A DNA stretch of 44,093 nucleotides from JAADGZ01 sp964596835 (GCA_964596835.1 CAZQVV010000007.1:1-44093); one strand, 5' to 3'; numbered from the stretch's first letter, positions 17,075 through 25,109 are shown. Program-made: numbers and translations. Notes: generated from the sequence alone by a model not told the origin.

Positions 17075-17818
17075 ATGCGGATTGAAGTCGTCACCCTGTT
17101 TCCTGAAATGTTCCAGGCCATTACAGACTATGGCGTCAGCAGCCGGGCGTTGAAAAACAAGCTGCTGCAACTCGGATTTCAGAATCCGCGAGAGTATGCC
17201 TCTGATCGGCATAGGACAGTGGATGATCGGCCTTACGGGGGCGGACCGGGCATGGTCATGATGGTGCCGCCATTGTGTGAAGCCATCAGGGCCGCGCGGG
17301 GCAAGACGGACTCCGCCAGCCGGGTGATTTATCTTTCGCCTCAGGGGCGTAAACTGGATCAGGCCGGACTCGTGGAGTTGTCTGAACGCCCGGGTCTAAT
17401 TATGGTCTGTGGCCGTTACGAAGGCGTGGATGAACGTCTTATTCGCAACGAGGTGGATGAGGAATGGTCGATTGGCGACTATGTTCTCAGTGGCGGCGAA
17501 CTGGCGGCCATGGTGCTGATCGATGGCCTGATTCGCCTGTTGCCGGGCGCATTGGGACACGAAGACTCCGCTGAACAGGATTCTTTTAGCGAGGGCCTGC
17601 TGGATTACCCGCACTATACCCGCCCGCAAACGGTTGCGGACGATACGGTGCCCGAGGTGCTGATGAGCGGTGACCACGCCGCTATCGAGCGCTGGCGGCG
17701 CAAGCAGGCACTGGGCCGCACCTGGCTGCGGCGGCCGGAACTGCTGGATGATCTGGAACTGGATCAGGAACAACAGACATTACTGACGGAATTTATCCGA
17801 GAATATAAAATTGAATAG
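17075..17818 (+). CDS. trmD: tRNA (guanine37-N1)-methyltransferase TrmD
   Basis: 247 residues. TrmD makes m1G37 in tRNAs with G36, preventing frameshifting. The SPOUT knot is seen as GLIMVCGRYEGVDER, then IGDYVLSGGELAAMV. DRPYGGGPGMVM near the N-terminus and SGDHAAIERWRR in the C-terminal domain complete the family pattern. The ATG at 17075 follows GGGAGAG; a GTG lies just before it. It starts 15 bases after rimM. Confidence 0.98.
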   Translation: MRIEVVTLFPEMFQAITDYGVSSRALKNKLLQLGFQNPREYASDRHRTVDDRPYGGGPGMVMMVPPLCEAIRAARGKTDSASRVIYLSPQGRKLDQAGLVELSERPGLIMVCGRYEGVDERLIRNEVDEEWSIGDYVLSGGELAAMVLIDGLIRLLPGALGHEDSAEQDSFSEGLLDYPHYTRPQTVADDTVPEVLMSGDHAAIERWRRKQALGRTWLRRPELLDDLELDQEQQTLLTEFIREYKIE

Positions 17819-17858
17819 TGTAACGAATAGTGGATTAGAAGCCTGGGGGCTTAAGAGT

Positions 17859-18209
17859 ATGAGCAATATCATCGAACAACTGGAAGCAGAACAAATGAAC
17901 ACTGATATCCCGGACTTTGGTCCGGGTGATACGGTTGTGGTTCAGGTAAAAATCAAGGAAGGCACTCGTGAACGTTTGCAGGCCTTTGAAGGCGTGGTGA
18001 TTGCCAAACGCAACCGCGGCCTGAATTCCGCCTTTACCGTACGCAAAATTTCACACGGTGAAGGTGTGGAACGCGTGTTCCAGACCTACTGCCCGACCGT
18101 GGCCGAAATCAAGGTCAAGCGCCATGGTGATGTTCGTCGCGCCAAACTTTATTATTTGCGTGATCGTTCCGGTCGATCTGCACGCATCAAGGAAAAGCTG
18201 TCCCGCTAA
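17859..18209 (+). CDS. rplS: 50S ribosomal protein bL19
   Basis: 116 residues, typical of bL19 at the 30S-50S interface. Conserved blocks are FGPGDTVVVQVKIKEG, RLQAFEGVVIA and SFR-like ISHGEGVERVF, with the RAKLYYLRDR C-terminus. The ATG at 17859 starts the canonical MSNIIEQLE; an earlier in-frame start overlapping trmD is unlikely. It is last in the operon, with an intrinsic terminator at about 18306-18346. Confidence 0.98.
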   Translation: MSNIIEQLEAEQMNTDIPDFGPGDTVVVQVKIKEGTRERLQAFEGVVIAKRNRGLNSAFTVRKISHGEGVERVFQTYCPTVAEIKVKRHGDVRRAKLYYLRDRSGRSARIKEKLSR

Positions 18210-18305
18210 ACGGCCGGGAGACTGGACGGTGGCTGTTGTGATGAGCAGCATAGCCGCGCTTTGCCCGGCCATGGCAGGCCTCGAAATATCGGGCAAAGGC
18301 AGGAA

Positions 18306-18346
18306 TAAAAAACGGGTGGGACCTTCCGCGTTCCACCCGTTTTTTT
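18306..18346 (+). terminator. Rho-independent terminator after rplS
   Basis: A-run plus CGGGTGG (18306-18319) pairs with CCACCCG plus T-run (18333-18346) around a loop of about 13 bases. It is strong and close to symmetrical. It ends the rpsP operon but overlaps the 5' end of the next long open frame. Confidence 0.9.
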
Positions 18347-20157
18347 GTGCCCGGCATTTTTATGTTGCCCTCCTGCTCCTGTTTGGCGCGAACAGCCTGG
18401 TTTCGATTGCTGTTGCCCGCCCTTCTTCCGTTCAGCGCCCTCCGATTGCGGTTCCCTCATCCCTGGCTGCCGGAGATGAGGTTGCCAACCTGATCGATGC
18501 CGGGGTCTGGCATCTGGCGCTTAAGGTGCTTGACCAACAGCAGCAGGCTATCACAGCAGATCCCGAACGCTGGGTCGCGCAGGAAAAATTGCGCATCCGG
18601 ATTTATCAGGCCCTGGCCGACTGGCCAGACTTGATCTCGCGTTTGCAGAACCTGCCCGCGATGGTGCCCCTTGATTTTTATATTCAGGCGCACACCGAGC
18701 TTGCGGCGGCGATGATCAAGGCGAACCAGGGTCGTGCGGCGTTACGGATCATGCGGGATCTGATCTGGACCCAGGCGCTTGATCCTGATGTTGCTAATGC
18801 GAACCTGCTGAACTGGCGGCGCATGGTTATCGAGGCCTATCGGGTGACAGGGCAGAAGCAGGATGCCTATCGTGCCGCTGCGCGATTGCAGCAGGATTAC
18901 GGTAATCGCGATCTGCGTGATGTCATTCGGTATGCGAAAATTCTGCTGGAGCTGGGGCGGGCCGGGGAAGCCATGGATAGCCTGGCATCCCGCGCGCAGG
19001 ATCCGCAGGCGCTGATGTTGTATTTGCTGGCGCAATTGCGCAGTGGCGCGCGTTCGCCAGCGGAAATCGTACATGCCGGATTGCAGCGACTGCGTGACAA
19101 TGAACTCAGCCCGGATCTAAAGGCTGGATTCTGGGCGCTGGTGGCCGAAGCGGCACAGGCCAGTCATGATCCGGGTACACGCGCCAATGCGCTCGAACAT
19201 GTGCTGGGTGTAAAAAAAAAGGACCGGCCTGAAAAAAGTCTTTTCAATTTTGACGCCGATACCTTGTGGAACGCCTACCTGGATTTTGCCATTGCCATTG
19301 GCAATCAGTCCCACTTTTTAATTGGTGACGATCAGTCGTGGCAACAGGCGGCACAGGCCGCCACTAAGGAGCAGCCTGTGCGTTCCCGCGCACTGGATGT
19401 CCTGCTGATGTTCAAAGGGCAGGATAAGGCCAGCCGTGATGCGGCGGTCAAAGACTTCCTTCACAGCCTGAGCCAACGGCCACAGAGCAAACGCCTGTTA
19501 CAGCACCTGTTCACGAACTCGGCGCGCTTTAGATCCTATCAGGATATCCCCGAAGCGGCCCGGTATAGGCTTGCGGATATCGCGCTGGCGGTGCCGGATA
19601 TCACACTGGCTTCAGCCCTGATGGCAACGGTAAAAAAACCGCCGCCGGGTGCAGATCAGTTTTTCTGGTACTTGCGTCGTGCGCGGATTCTGATTCTGGG
19701 CGGCAAAGGTGAACAGGGTGCCAGGGCGCTTGAGGCCATGCTCCAAAAAAACCAGCACTTCGAGCCGGCACAGCTGGATCACCTGATGCAGGTAATTTTT
19801 GATCTACAGGCGGTGGGTCTACCTGGTCAGGCCTATGCGCTACTCAGCAAGATCATGACCTTGACCGATGATCCCAAGCTCCAGCGCGAGATTTACTACT
19901 GGATGGCGGATTCGAAAAAAGCGCAACGGCAGTTTGAGGAAGCGGCCCGCCTGTATCTGAAATCGGCCATGTTTACGGATGCGAAAGCCATGGATCCCTG
20001 GGCGCAAACCGCACGTTATCAGGCGGCTGTTGCCCTGGGAAAGGCGGGCTTGCTTGCGGATGCACGCACGATTTACCGGCATCTTCTACGCGTGACCAAA
20101 GACACGGCACGCAAGGCCGTATTGGAGCGTGAGTTGCAGAAGCTGCGTTTCAAGTAG
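18316..20157 (+). CDS. Large exported helical-repeat (TPR-like) protein
   Basis: About 613 residues from the proposed GTG start. An N-terminal hydrophobic stretch (FYVALLLLFGANSLVSIAVA) looks like a signal peptide, so the product is probably periplasmic or outer-membrane attached. The rest is almost wholly helical, with repeated Ala/Leu-rich pairs such as YRAAARLQQDYGNRDL and AARLYLKSAMFTDA, typical of degenerate TPR repeats. These usually scaffold protein complexes. The start is uncertain: GTG 18316 lies inside the rplS terminator stem, while ATGs at 18241 and 18271 would need read-through and give long N-tails. No specific function is claimed. Confidence 0.8.
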   Translation: MGPSAFHPFFCARHFYVALLLLFGANSLVSIAVARPSSVQRPPIAVPSSLAAGDEVANLIDAGVWHLALKVLDQQQQAITADPERWVAQEKLRIRIYQALADWPDLISRLQNLPAMVPLDFYIQAHTELAAAMIKANQGRAALRIMRDLIWTQALDPDVANANLLNWRRMVIEAYRVTGQKQDAYRAAARLQQDYGNRDLRDVIRYAKILLELGRAGEAMDSLASRAQDPQALMLYLLAQLRSGARSPAEIVHAGLQRLRDNELSPDLKAGFWALVAEAAQASHDPGTRANALEHVLGVKKKDRPEKSLFNFDADTLWNAYLDFAIAIGNQSHFLIGDDQSWQQAAQAATKEQPVRSRALDVLLMFKGQDKASRDAAVKDFLHSLSQRPQSKRLLQHLFTNSARFRSYQDIPEAARYRLADIALAVPDITLASALMATVKKPPPGADQFFWYLRRARILILGGKGEQGARALEAMLQKNQHFEPAQLDHLMQVIFDLQAVGLPGQAYALLSKIMTLTDDPKLQREIYYWMADSKKAQRQFEEAARLYLKSAMFTDAKAMDPWAQTARYQAAVALGKAGLLADARTIYRHLLRVTKDTARKAVLERELQKLRFK

Positions 20158-20187
20158 CCGCTTTCCAGGAAAATTTGTGCGTTATTG

Positions 20188-20386
20188 CTGAAGTATCCCC
20201 ACGAATATTTTCTAAAAATCAAACGCTTGTCGGTCCGCCAATGAACGCGAATAGACGCCAATAAAGGCAAAAGCATTCAGTGTTGCATTCTGGCCGCAGG
20301 CACATCAGCATAAAGCATTGGCGTTTATTGGCGGATATTCCTTTTATCTGTTTACTTTTAAAGGTTATTTTGTGGGGATCCCTCAG
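20188..20386 (-). mobile_element. MITE-like element, copy 2 (inverted)
   Basis: 199 bp, reverse orientation relative to copy 1. The ends CTGAAGTATCCCCAC and the complement of CTGAGGGATCCCCAC match at 12 of 15 positions. The interior carries the same paired segments (CCGCCAATGAACGC and GCGTTTATTGGCGG). No target duplication is visible. The right flank is a TTAGTACCTTAGAA motif (complement), which recurs in other repeats of the window. Confidence 0.8.
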
Positions 20387-20408
20387 TTCTAAGGTACTAA
20401 AGTGAATA

Positions 20409-20432
20409 GGTATTCGGAACGCGTATTTAGTG
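20409..20432 (+). repeat. 24-bp dispersed repeat R2
   Basis: The unit begins GGTATTCGGAACGC and ends TATTTAGTG. Related copies are at 38451-38470 (complement), 38561-38585 and 43863-43886. Each of the four lies within about 130 bases of a full or partial MITE-like copy. Its role is unknown. Confidence 0.7.
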
Positions 20433-20433
20433 A

Positions 20434-21309
20434 TCAATAAGGCGAGTGGCGCAATGTCATGCCAGCCTTGGGGGTAATGCCTGAACCGGAGAAGCTGATA
20501 ATCTGAAACGGAATGGATTCTAACCGCATGCCAGCATTTCGTTGCACTGCGAAGTGCAGATGAGGCTTCACGTTTTTCTTATCGCTGGGACCGGAAGCGG
20601 CGATAAGCTGTCCTCTCTGTACCCGTTGCCCTTCGTGTACCGCGATAGATCCCTTTTTCAAATGCGCGTACAGGCCCATGGTGCCGTCCTGGTGCAGGAT
20701 ACGAATTTGCAGGACGGGCACGGATTTTTTGTCGTTATTCAGCCGTGCGCGGGTGATTTCCATGACCCGCCCACTGCGCATGGCGAGAACTTCGGTGCCT
20801 TGTGGCATATCGATATCAATCGCGTATCGTGTGGCCGGAGTCTGGTGACTGCGCCTGCCCTCGAAACCCTGGGAGATGACGAACTGCTGAACTTCACCGA
20901 AAGGCAGGCCATACGGTTTGCCAGTCAACTGGCGAACGCCGGGTTTGCCCAGCACATAACGGGTCGAATAGGTATAGGACCAGGGCTCATGGGCGCTGAT
21001 TTGCATGAGCTGACAAAGATGGATCGTGGTCTTTGCCCGTATGACTTTACGAACAGGTAACGCCGGCTCGCTTTTCATATTGACGAATTCGCCGGCGCTC
21101 AATTCGAATTCGATCGGGCCATCGTAATTATTCTGGACATCGAATATGGGTTGACTGTCCGTGCCACGGTTGATCAATGTGACCTGAGATTTTTTTTCTG
21201 CGGCGTGGCTGTTTTGTGCGGCCTCGGCATGTCCCGCCCAAACCAGCAGGCTGCTGAGCGCTAGCAGGACAAACGCCGGAAAGGCGGAAGATCGGTAATA
21301 ATCGTTCAC
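20434..21309 (-). CDS. Exported M23 family metallopeptidase
   Basis: 291 residues. A signal peptide (FVLLALSSLLVWAGHAEAA) precedes a beta-rich N-terminal region of about 110 residues and a C-terminal LytM/M23 domain. Metal ligands are the RRSH histidine, the aspartate in YAIDIDMPQGTEV, and the last histidine of KPHLHFAV. YAHLKKG and GQRVQRGQLIAASG are also family-typical. It should cleave or regulate cleavage of peptidoglycan cross-links in the periplasm. It lies upstream of a FliL-like gene on the same strand with about 78 bases between. Confidence 0.9.
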   Translation of the reverse strand: MNDYYRSSAFPAFVLLALSSLLVWAGHAEAAQNSHAAEKKSQVTLINRGTDSQPIFDVQNNYDGPIEFELSAGEFVNMKSEPALPVRKVIRAKTTIHLCQLMQISAHEPWSYTYSTRYVLGKPGVRQLTGKPYGLPFGEVQQFVISQGFEGRRSHQTPATRYAIDIDMPQGTEVLAMRSGRVMEITRARLNNDKKSVPVLQIRILHQDGTMGLYAHLKKGSIAVHEGQRVQRGQLIAASGPSDKKNVKPHLHFAVQRNAGMRLESIPFQIISFSGSGITPKAGMTLRHSPY

Positions 21310-21387
21310 TGAAAATGATTCGGCCTGGTTTATTCAGTGTCATGATAGATTCTATTCTGTCCATGGCGCAAGCACGGGCTGGAAAGC

Positions 21388-21792
21388 TTACTGAATAATG
21401 AGATCCGTGAAATACACCGCCTTGATGGCGGTATTGCCGATATTTTCCTGTAACACCTTCTGAATCGCAGCCAGCGCTTCCTTCATCAGCTTTTGTTTGC
21501 CAGCCGCCGTTTTCAGCAGGGAGGCTTTCTGTCCACTGAGAAGCATGACCATGGCGTTGCGAATAGCAGGGTCGTGTTCTTTAATATAGGATGCAAATTT
21601 AGCCTCTTTAAGTTTGAGCTGCAATTTAATTTGCATGTGACGGACACGGTTGCCGTCGTTGACATTGACGACAAAGGCAGGTTCCAGTGGAACATACAGG
21701 GAACTCACTCCTCCACTGGCTTCGGCTGAGGCCTGACCCGTTGCAAAAATCATAAGCCCAATCATAATCAGGGTAAGACGAATTAGTGGCAT
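21388..21792 (-). CDS. FliL-like protein with a cleavable signal peptide
   Basis: 134 residues. The C-terminal part (VKLQLKL-type strand, HDPAIRNAMVMLLSGQ, then KEALAAIQKVL and VYFTDLIIQ) matches the flagellar basal-body protein FliL, which supports stator function. The N-terminus MPLIRLTLIMIGLMIFATG followed by QASAEA reads as a cleavable signal peptide, unlike the membrane anchor of classical FliL. It is probably a periplasmic paralogue. No flagellar operon is adjacent. Confidence 0.82.
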   Translation of the reverse strand: MPLIRLTLIMIGLMIFATGQASAEASGGVSSLYVPLEPAFVVNVNDGNRVRHMQIKLQLKLKEAKFASYIKEHDPAIRNAMVMLLSGQKASLLKTAAGKQKLMKEALAAIQKVLQENIGNTAIKAVYFTDLIIQ

Positions 21793-21925
21793 GGCTTTTC
21801 TCCTGTTCTGCTCTGCAGTAGTATCGGTAGACAGACAACAGGCTTTAGAAATATTCTATATTTCAGGTGGCAGGGATCAGAACCAAATTTGACTCCGGTC
21901 CCTTAATAACCAGGAACTGGTACAC

Positions 21926-22390
21926 ATGATTTTTGATTCCCCGATTGGCGCGCTGGCGATTTATTTTAACGATTCGGCGGTGTGTGAGCTGAATTTTCTT
22001 CACCCGCCGGAGGATGAACCGCCGGAAGAAACGCCGCTGGCGGCCCGGTTTGCGGCCCAGCTACAGGCCTATTTCTCCTCTTCGGTCAGGCCCTTCAGTT
22101 TTCCTGTGCTACTCAGAGGAACGGATTTTCAACGGCGAGTCTGGCATGCCCTGCAACAGATTCCAGCGGGTGAGGTCAGAACCTATGGCCAACTGGCCAA
22201 ACAGGTACACAGCAGTGCCCGGGCAGTGGGTAATGCCTGTCGCCAGAATCCGGTACCGTTGGTGGTGCCCTGTCATCGGGTGGTGTCGGCCAAGGGCATC
22301 GGCGGGTTTGCAGGCAAGACGGAGGGGGCGGAAATCAGAATAAAACGATGGCTGCTGAAGCATGAAGGGGTTACATCCCCACATGAATAA
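21926..22390 (+). CDS. ogt: Methylated-DNA--[protein]-cysteine S-methyltransferase
   Basis: 154 residues. It removes alkyl groups from O6-alkylguanine by transfer to its own cysteine. The active-site PCHRV is at 115-119 with C116 as acceptor, and the DNA-binding helix with the arginine finger is RAVGNACRQNP. The length fits Ogt without an Ada domain. Its last codons overlap the xerD start by eight bases, so the two genes are probably coupled. Confidence 0.95.
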   Translation: MIFDSPIGALAIYFNDSAVCELNFLHPPEDEPPEETPLAARFAAQLQAYFSSSVRPFSFPVLLRGTDFQRRVWHALQQIPAGEVRTYGQLAKQVHSSARAVGNACRQNPVPLVVPCHRVVSAKGIGGFAGKTEGAEIRIKRWLLKHEGVTSPHE

Positions 22391-23282
22391 CGCGGATACT
22401 ATTGTCGATGTATTTCTAGACACGCTGTGGATGGAGCGGGGTCTGAGCGAGAACACACTTTCGGCTTATCGCCAGGATCTGCAGCAGTTCGGAGACTGGT
22501 TGGGACAGCGACCGGGGGCGCACAATCTACTGGAGGTTTCGGGGGATGATATCCGCCGTTATCTGGATGCACGGCATAAGCAGCGGATCAGCACTCGCAG
22601 CAATGCCAGGATGATTTCCAGCCTGCGTAATTTTTATCGCTATCTGTACCGGGAAAAGGCTATCCATGCCGATCCCATGCTGCTGATCGATTCGCCCCGG
22701 CAGGGACGCAGCCTGCCAAAGTCGCTGAGTGAAGCCGATGTGGAAGCTTTGCTGGCGGCGCCAGATATCACCACTGTTCTGGGTTTGCGGGATCGGTGTA
22801 TGCTGGAGGTGCTCTATGCCTGTGGTCTGCGCGTGTCCGAGCTGGTAGGGCTGGAGCTGGCCGGGGTCAACCTGCGCCAGGGCGTGTTGCGAATTAATGG
22901 CAAGGGCGGTAAACAGCGGCTGGTGCCGTTGGGAGAGGAAGCCATTGACTGGCTGGAGAAATATTGGGCCGAGGCGCGCCCAGGACTCTTGGTGGGGAGG
23001 CAAAGCGAGGCGCTGTTTGTCAGCCGTCTTGGACGGGGCATGACCCGTCAGGCCTTCTGGCAACTAATTAAACGCCATGCGGGGCGAGCGGGCATTGACA
23101 GGCCGCTTTCGCCGCATACCCTGCGTCATGCTTTTGCAACACATTTGCTGAATAATGGCGCCGATCTGCGAGTGGTACAGATATTGCTGGGCCACAGTGA
23201 TCTCTCAACCACCCAGATTTACACGCATGTCGCAAAGGCGCGACTCAAGACCCTCCATGAGGTACATCACCCCCGCAGTTGA
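22383..23282 (+). CDS. xerD: Site-specific tyrosine recombinase XerD
   Basis: 299 residues. With XerC it resolves chromosome dimers at dif under FtsK control. The SAM-like N-terminal domain is followed by the catalytic domain with the arginine in CGLRVSEL, lysine in GKGGKQRLVPL, HTLRHAFATHLL, and the H-to-Y stretch LLGHSDLSTTQIYTHV with the nucleophilic tyrosine. The start at 22383 was preferred over 22362. The following gene is dsbC, the same xerD-dsbC order as in E. coli, which supports XerD rather than XerC. recJ does not follow here. Confidence 0.95.
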   Translation: MNNADTIVDVFLDTLWMERGLSENTLSAYRQDLQQFGDWLGQRPGAHNLLEVSGDDIRRYLDARHKQRISTRSNARMISSLRNFYRYLYREKAIHADPMLLIDSPRQGRSLPKSLSEADVEALLAAPDITTVLGLRDRCMLEVLYACGLRVSELVGLELAGVNLRQGVLRINGKGGKQRLVPLGEEAIDWLEKYWAEARPGLLVGRQSEALFVSRLGRGMTRQAFWQLIKRHAGRAGIDRPLSPHTLRHAFATHLLNNGADLRVVQILLGHSDLSTTQIYTHVAKARLKTLHEVHHPRS

Positions 23283-23369
23283 ACTCACTCGGAAATCATA
23301 GGTCTGACAATTAATGGTGTGCTTCAAAAGCCGCGAAGACGGTAGACTACCGGACAGGACTGAAACCGG

Positions 23370-23375
23370 TATAAT
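23370..23375 (+). promoter_or_regulatory. Probable -10 element for dsbC
   Basis: A perfect TATAAT preceded by CGG lies 73 bases before the dsbC ATG. No clear -35 is seen, so an activator or extended -10 use is possible. Confidence 0.5.
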
Positions 23376-23447
23376 CTCTTCGTGTTCCTGAATGATATGT
23401 TTGGGGCGTGTCGGGATTCATATTTCCACTATTTTCAAGGTAAAATT

Positions 23448-24188
23448 ATGCACTTATCTCCCAAATCTGTTTTTATCATGCTTGTTTCTTCTCTCTTTGC
23501 CCTGTCGGCCATGGCCGACAGCGGTCATCTGGAAAAAGTGCGCAGGACTCTTTCGGTGCAACTGGGCGTGCCCGCTAAAAATATTCATGACACTCCGGTG
23601 AGCAATCTCTATTTGGTGTCTATTCCACCGCGTCTGTTTTATATCAGCGGTGACGGCAAATATGTGATCAATGGTGACATGATCGATGTTGCCACGAAGA
23701 CCAATGTGACCGAGGGTCTGCGAGGCGAGGCGCGCATGCAGGCCATTAATAATATGGGTGAAAAGTCCATGATTATTTTTAGCCCTAAAAAAGGCAAGGT
23801 AAAGCACACCATTACGGTATTTACCGATATTGACTGCCCTTATTGCCAGAAATTACACCGCGATATCGGTAAATACAATGCTCTGGGTATCCGGGTGCGT
23901 TATTTAGCCTATCCTCGCGCAGGCATTCCTTCCAGCTCCTATGACAAGGCGGAGTCGATCTGGTGTGCCAATGATCGTCAAAAAGCCATGACCCTGGCCT
24001 TTGCCAATAATGGGGAGGTAGCTAAAAGCAGGAAGTGCGATAATCCGGTCGCCGCCGAGTTCAAACTGGGCAATATGATCGGCGTGCGGGGGACACCGTC
24101 GCTGGTGTTGGATAATGGCCAGATGGTGCCGGGGTATGTCCCCCCTGAACGTCTGGCAGCTATCCTGGCTCAGGAATCGCCAAAATAA
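23448..24188 (+). CDS. dsbC: Thiol:disulfide interchange protein DsbC
   Basis: 246 residues. The signal peptide ends at AMA before DSGH. An N-terminal dimerisation domain is followed by a thioredoxin domain with CPYC at about 130-133, the DsbC/DsbG catalytic signature, and the cis-proline GVRGTPSL. It should isomerise wrong disulfides in the periplasm, kept reduced by DsbD. The ATG at 23448 follows AAGGT; 22 in-frame residues upstream are unlikely to be translated. A second cysteine pair (WC then KC) is also typical of DsbC. Confidence 0.94.
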   Translation: MHLSPKSVFIMLVSSLFALSAMADSGHLEKVRRTLSVQLGVPAKNIHDTPVSNLYLVSIPPRLFYISGDGKYVINGDMIDVATKTNVTEGLRGEARMQAINNMGEKSMIIFSPKKGKVKHTITVFTDIDCPYCQKLHRDIGKYNALGIRVRYLAYPRAGIPSSSYDKAESIWCANDRQKAMTLAFANNGEVAKSRKCDNPVAAEFKLGNMIGVRGTPSLVLDNGQMVPGYVPPERLAAILAQESPK

Positions 24189-24264
24189 ACGGATACACGT
24201 TCCCGCTGACCGGCCCAGGTTTCTGTTGTCGGTCCTTCCTCCTTTAGCCGCGCTTCCCTGTTCT

Positions 24265-24306
24265 TGTCTTTTCGTTTTGTGACGGACATCACAAAACGAA
24301 AAGACA
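24265..24306. promoter_or_regulatory. Perfect palindrome with a CRP-type core
   Basis: The 18-base arms 24265-24282 and 24289-24306 are exact complements around CGGACA. The core TGTGA-N6-TCACA (24278-24293) equals the CRP/Vfr consensus half-sites. No T-run follows on either strand, so it is not a standard terminator. It is centred 61.5 bases before a start predicted from TAAATT (24335-24340), a class I activator position, and about 98 bases before an alternative start at about 24383. Confidence 0.5.
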
Positions 24307-24382
24307 GAGACCGAATTCAGGGTATTCCCTGATTTAAATTTTTAAGCATTTTGTGCAATCTCTTTATCCATATTCAAAGACA

Positions 24383-24604
24383 GTTTACCTGATGGATCGG
24401 GCGCGAGGCCTTTGATTATGGATAGCCACAGGGAAAAGTGAGGGAGGGCCGGAGGCCGGGCAGGGATGCAGGACGAATTCGCAGAGCAGGATGCTGCTAA
24501 GAAGCCGACGGGTTTCTCAAAATCGGGCGCTGCACCGACATTCAGGCGGGATAGCCTGCAAGGCACTCAAACAGGCGACCCTCTTTTGGGTCGCCTTTTT
24601 TTTT
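24383..24604 (+). ncRNA. Probable RsmZ/CsrB-type CsrA-sequestering small RNA
   Basis: No convincing protein is encoded, but the strand has nine GGA motifs between 24394 and 24551. Five lie in hairpin loops: CCTGA-TGGA-TCGGG (24388-24401), CAC-AGGGAAAA-GTG (24427-24440), GGCC-GGA-GGCC (24447-24457), AGC-AGGAT-GCT (24485-24495) and CAGGC-GGGATA-GCCTG (24543-24558). This is the hallmark of RNAs that bind and sequester CsrA/RsmA. It ends in a strong intrinsic terminator. The neighbours fdxA and mutS are also next to rsmZ in Pseudomonas, where rpoS is on the other side; here dsbC is. The 5' end is a guess from a TATTCA at 24371-24376 and could lie nearer 24347. Confidence 0.75.
24573..24604 (+). 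terminator. Rho-independent terminator of the small RNA
   Basis: AGGCGACCC (24573-24581) pairs perfectly with GGGTCGCCT (24588-24596) around TCTTTT, followed by eight Ts. The complement strand lacks a T-run, so it works only for rightward transcription. No protein gene lies directly before it. Confidence 0.93.
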
Positions 24605-24620
24605 GCGGGCGGATTTCCGC

Positions 24621-24944
24621 TCAGCGCTCCAGATATTTCAGTTTATCTTCAACGCCGTCCCATTTCTCGGCGTCCTCGGGGGGGGGCTTCATTTCGCTGA
24701 TGACGGGCCATTCTTTAGCCAGCTCGGCATTGAGCTCGATGAAATTGGTCATGTTATCGGGCACATCATCATCGGCAAAAATGGCTTCAGCCGGACATTC
24801 CGGTTCACATAGGGCGCAGTCGATGCATTCATCCGGATTGATGACCAGAAAATTAGGTCCTTCATAAAAACAGTCAACCGGGCAGACATCGACGCAGTCG
24901 GTATATTTACATTTGATGCAATTGTCGGTTACGACATAGGTCAT
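24621..24944 (-). CDS. fdxA: Ferredoxin FdxA, 3Fe-4S/4Fe-4S type
   Basis: 107 residues, the size of the seven-iron ferredoxins. N-terminal cysteines in CIKCKYTDCVDVCPVDCFY and the second set in CIDCALCEPECPAEAI bind a 3Fe-4S and a 4Fe-4S cluster. The acidic C-terminal extension (ELAKEWPVI, then EDAEKWDGVEDKL) is characteristic of this subfamily. It is a cytoplasmic electron carrier with no fixed partner known. It ends 17 bases from the small-RNA terminator and lies downstream of mutS. Confidence 0.96.
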   Translation of the reverse strand: MTYVVTDNCIKCKYTDCVDVCPVDCFYEGPNFLVINPDECIDCALCEPECPAEAIFADDDVPDNMTNFIELNAELAKEWPVISEMKPPPEDAEKWDGVEDKLKYLER

Positions 24945-25109
24945 AATAAATTCCCGTAGAAAAGAAGTTAAAATTGTATTTTATAGAATAACGCAGAGAA
25001 CGCGAAGTCGCAGAGGCGCAAAGATTATTATTCTGGAGCATGAGCGGGGTTTTAAATCTCTTCGGGGGGTCATCCCCCGCCGTTTGCAACGGAATCGTTT
25101 ATTCTCCCA

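Noticed and set aside
24388..24560. Reading the small-RNA region as a c-di-GMP riboswitch
   Set aside because: The GEMM core motifs are absent and no gene lies downstream in the same direction; the GGA-loop pattern fits better.
24342..24566. 74-codon minus-strand frame across the small-RNA region
   Set aside because: No recognisable protein and no ribosome site; the hairpin and terminator pattern on the other strand explains the sequence.
24466..24867. 133-codon plus-strand frame starting inside the small RNA
   Set aside because: It runs through the intrinsic terminator and antisense to fdxA.
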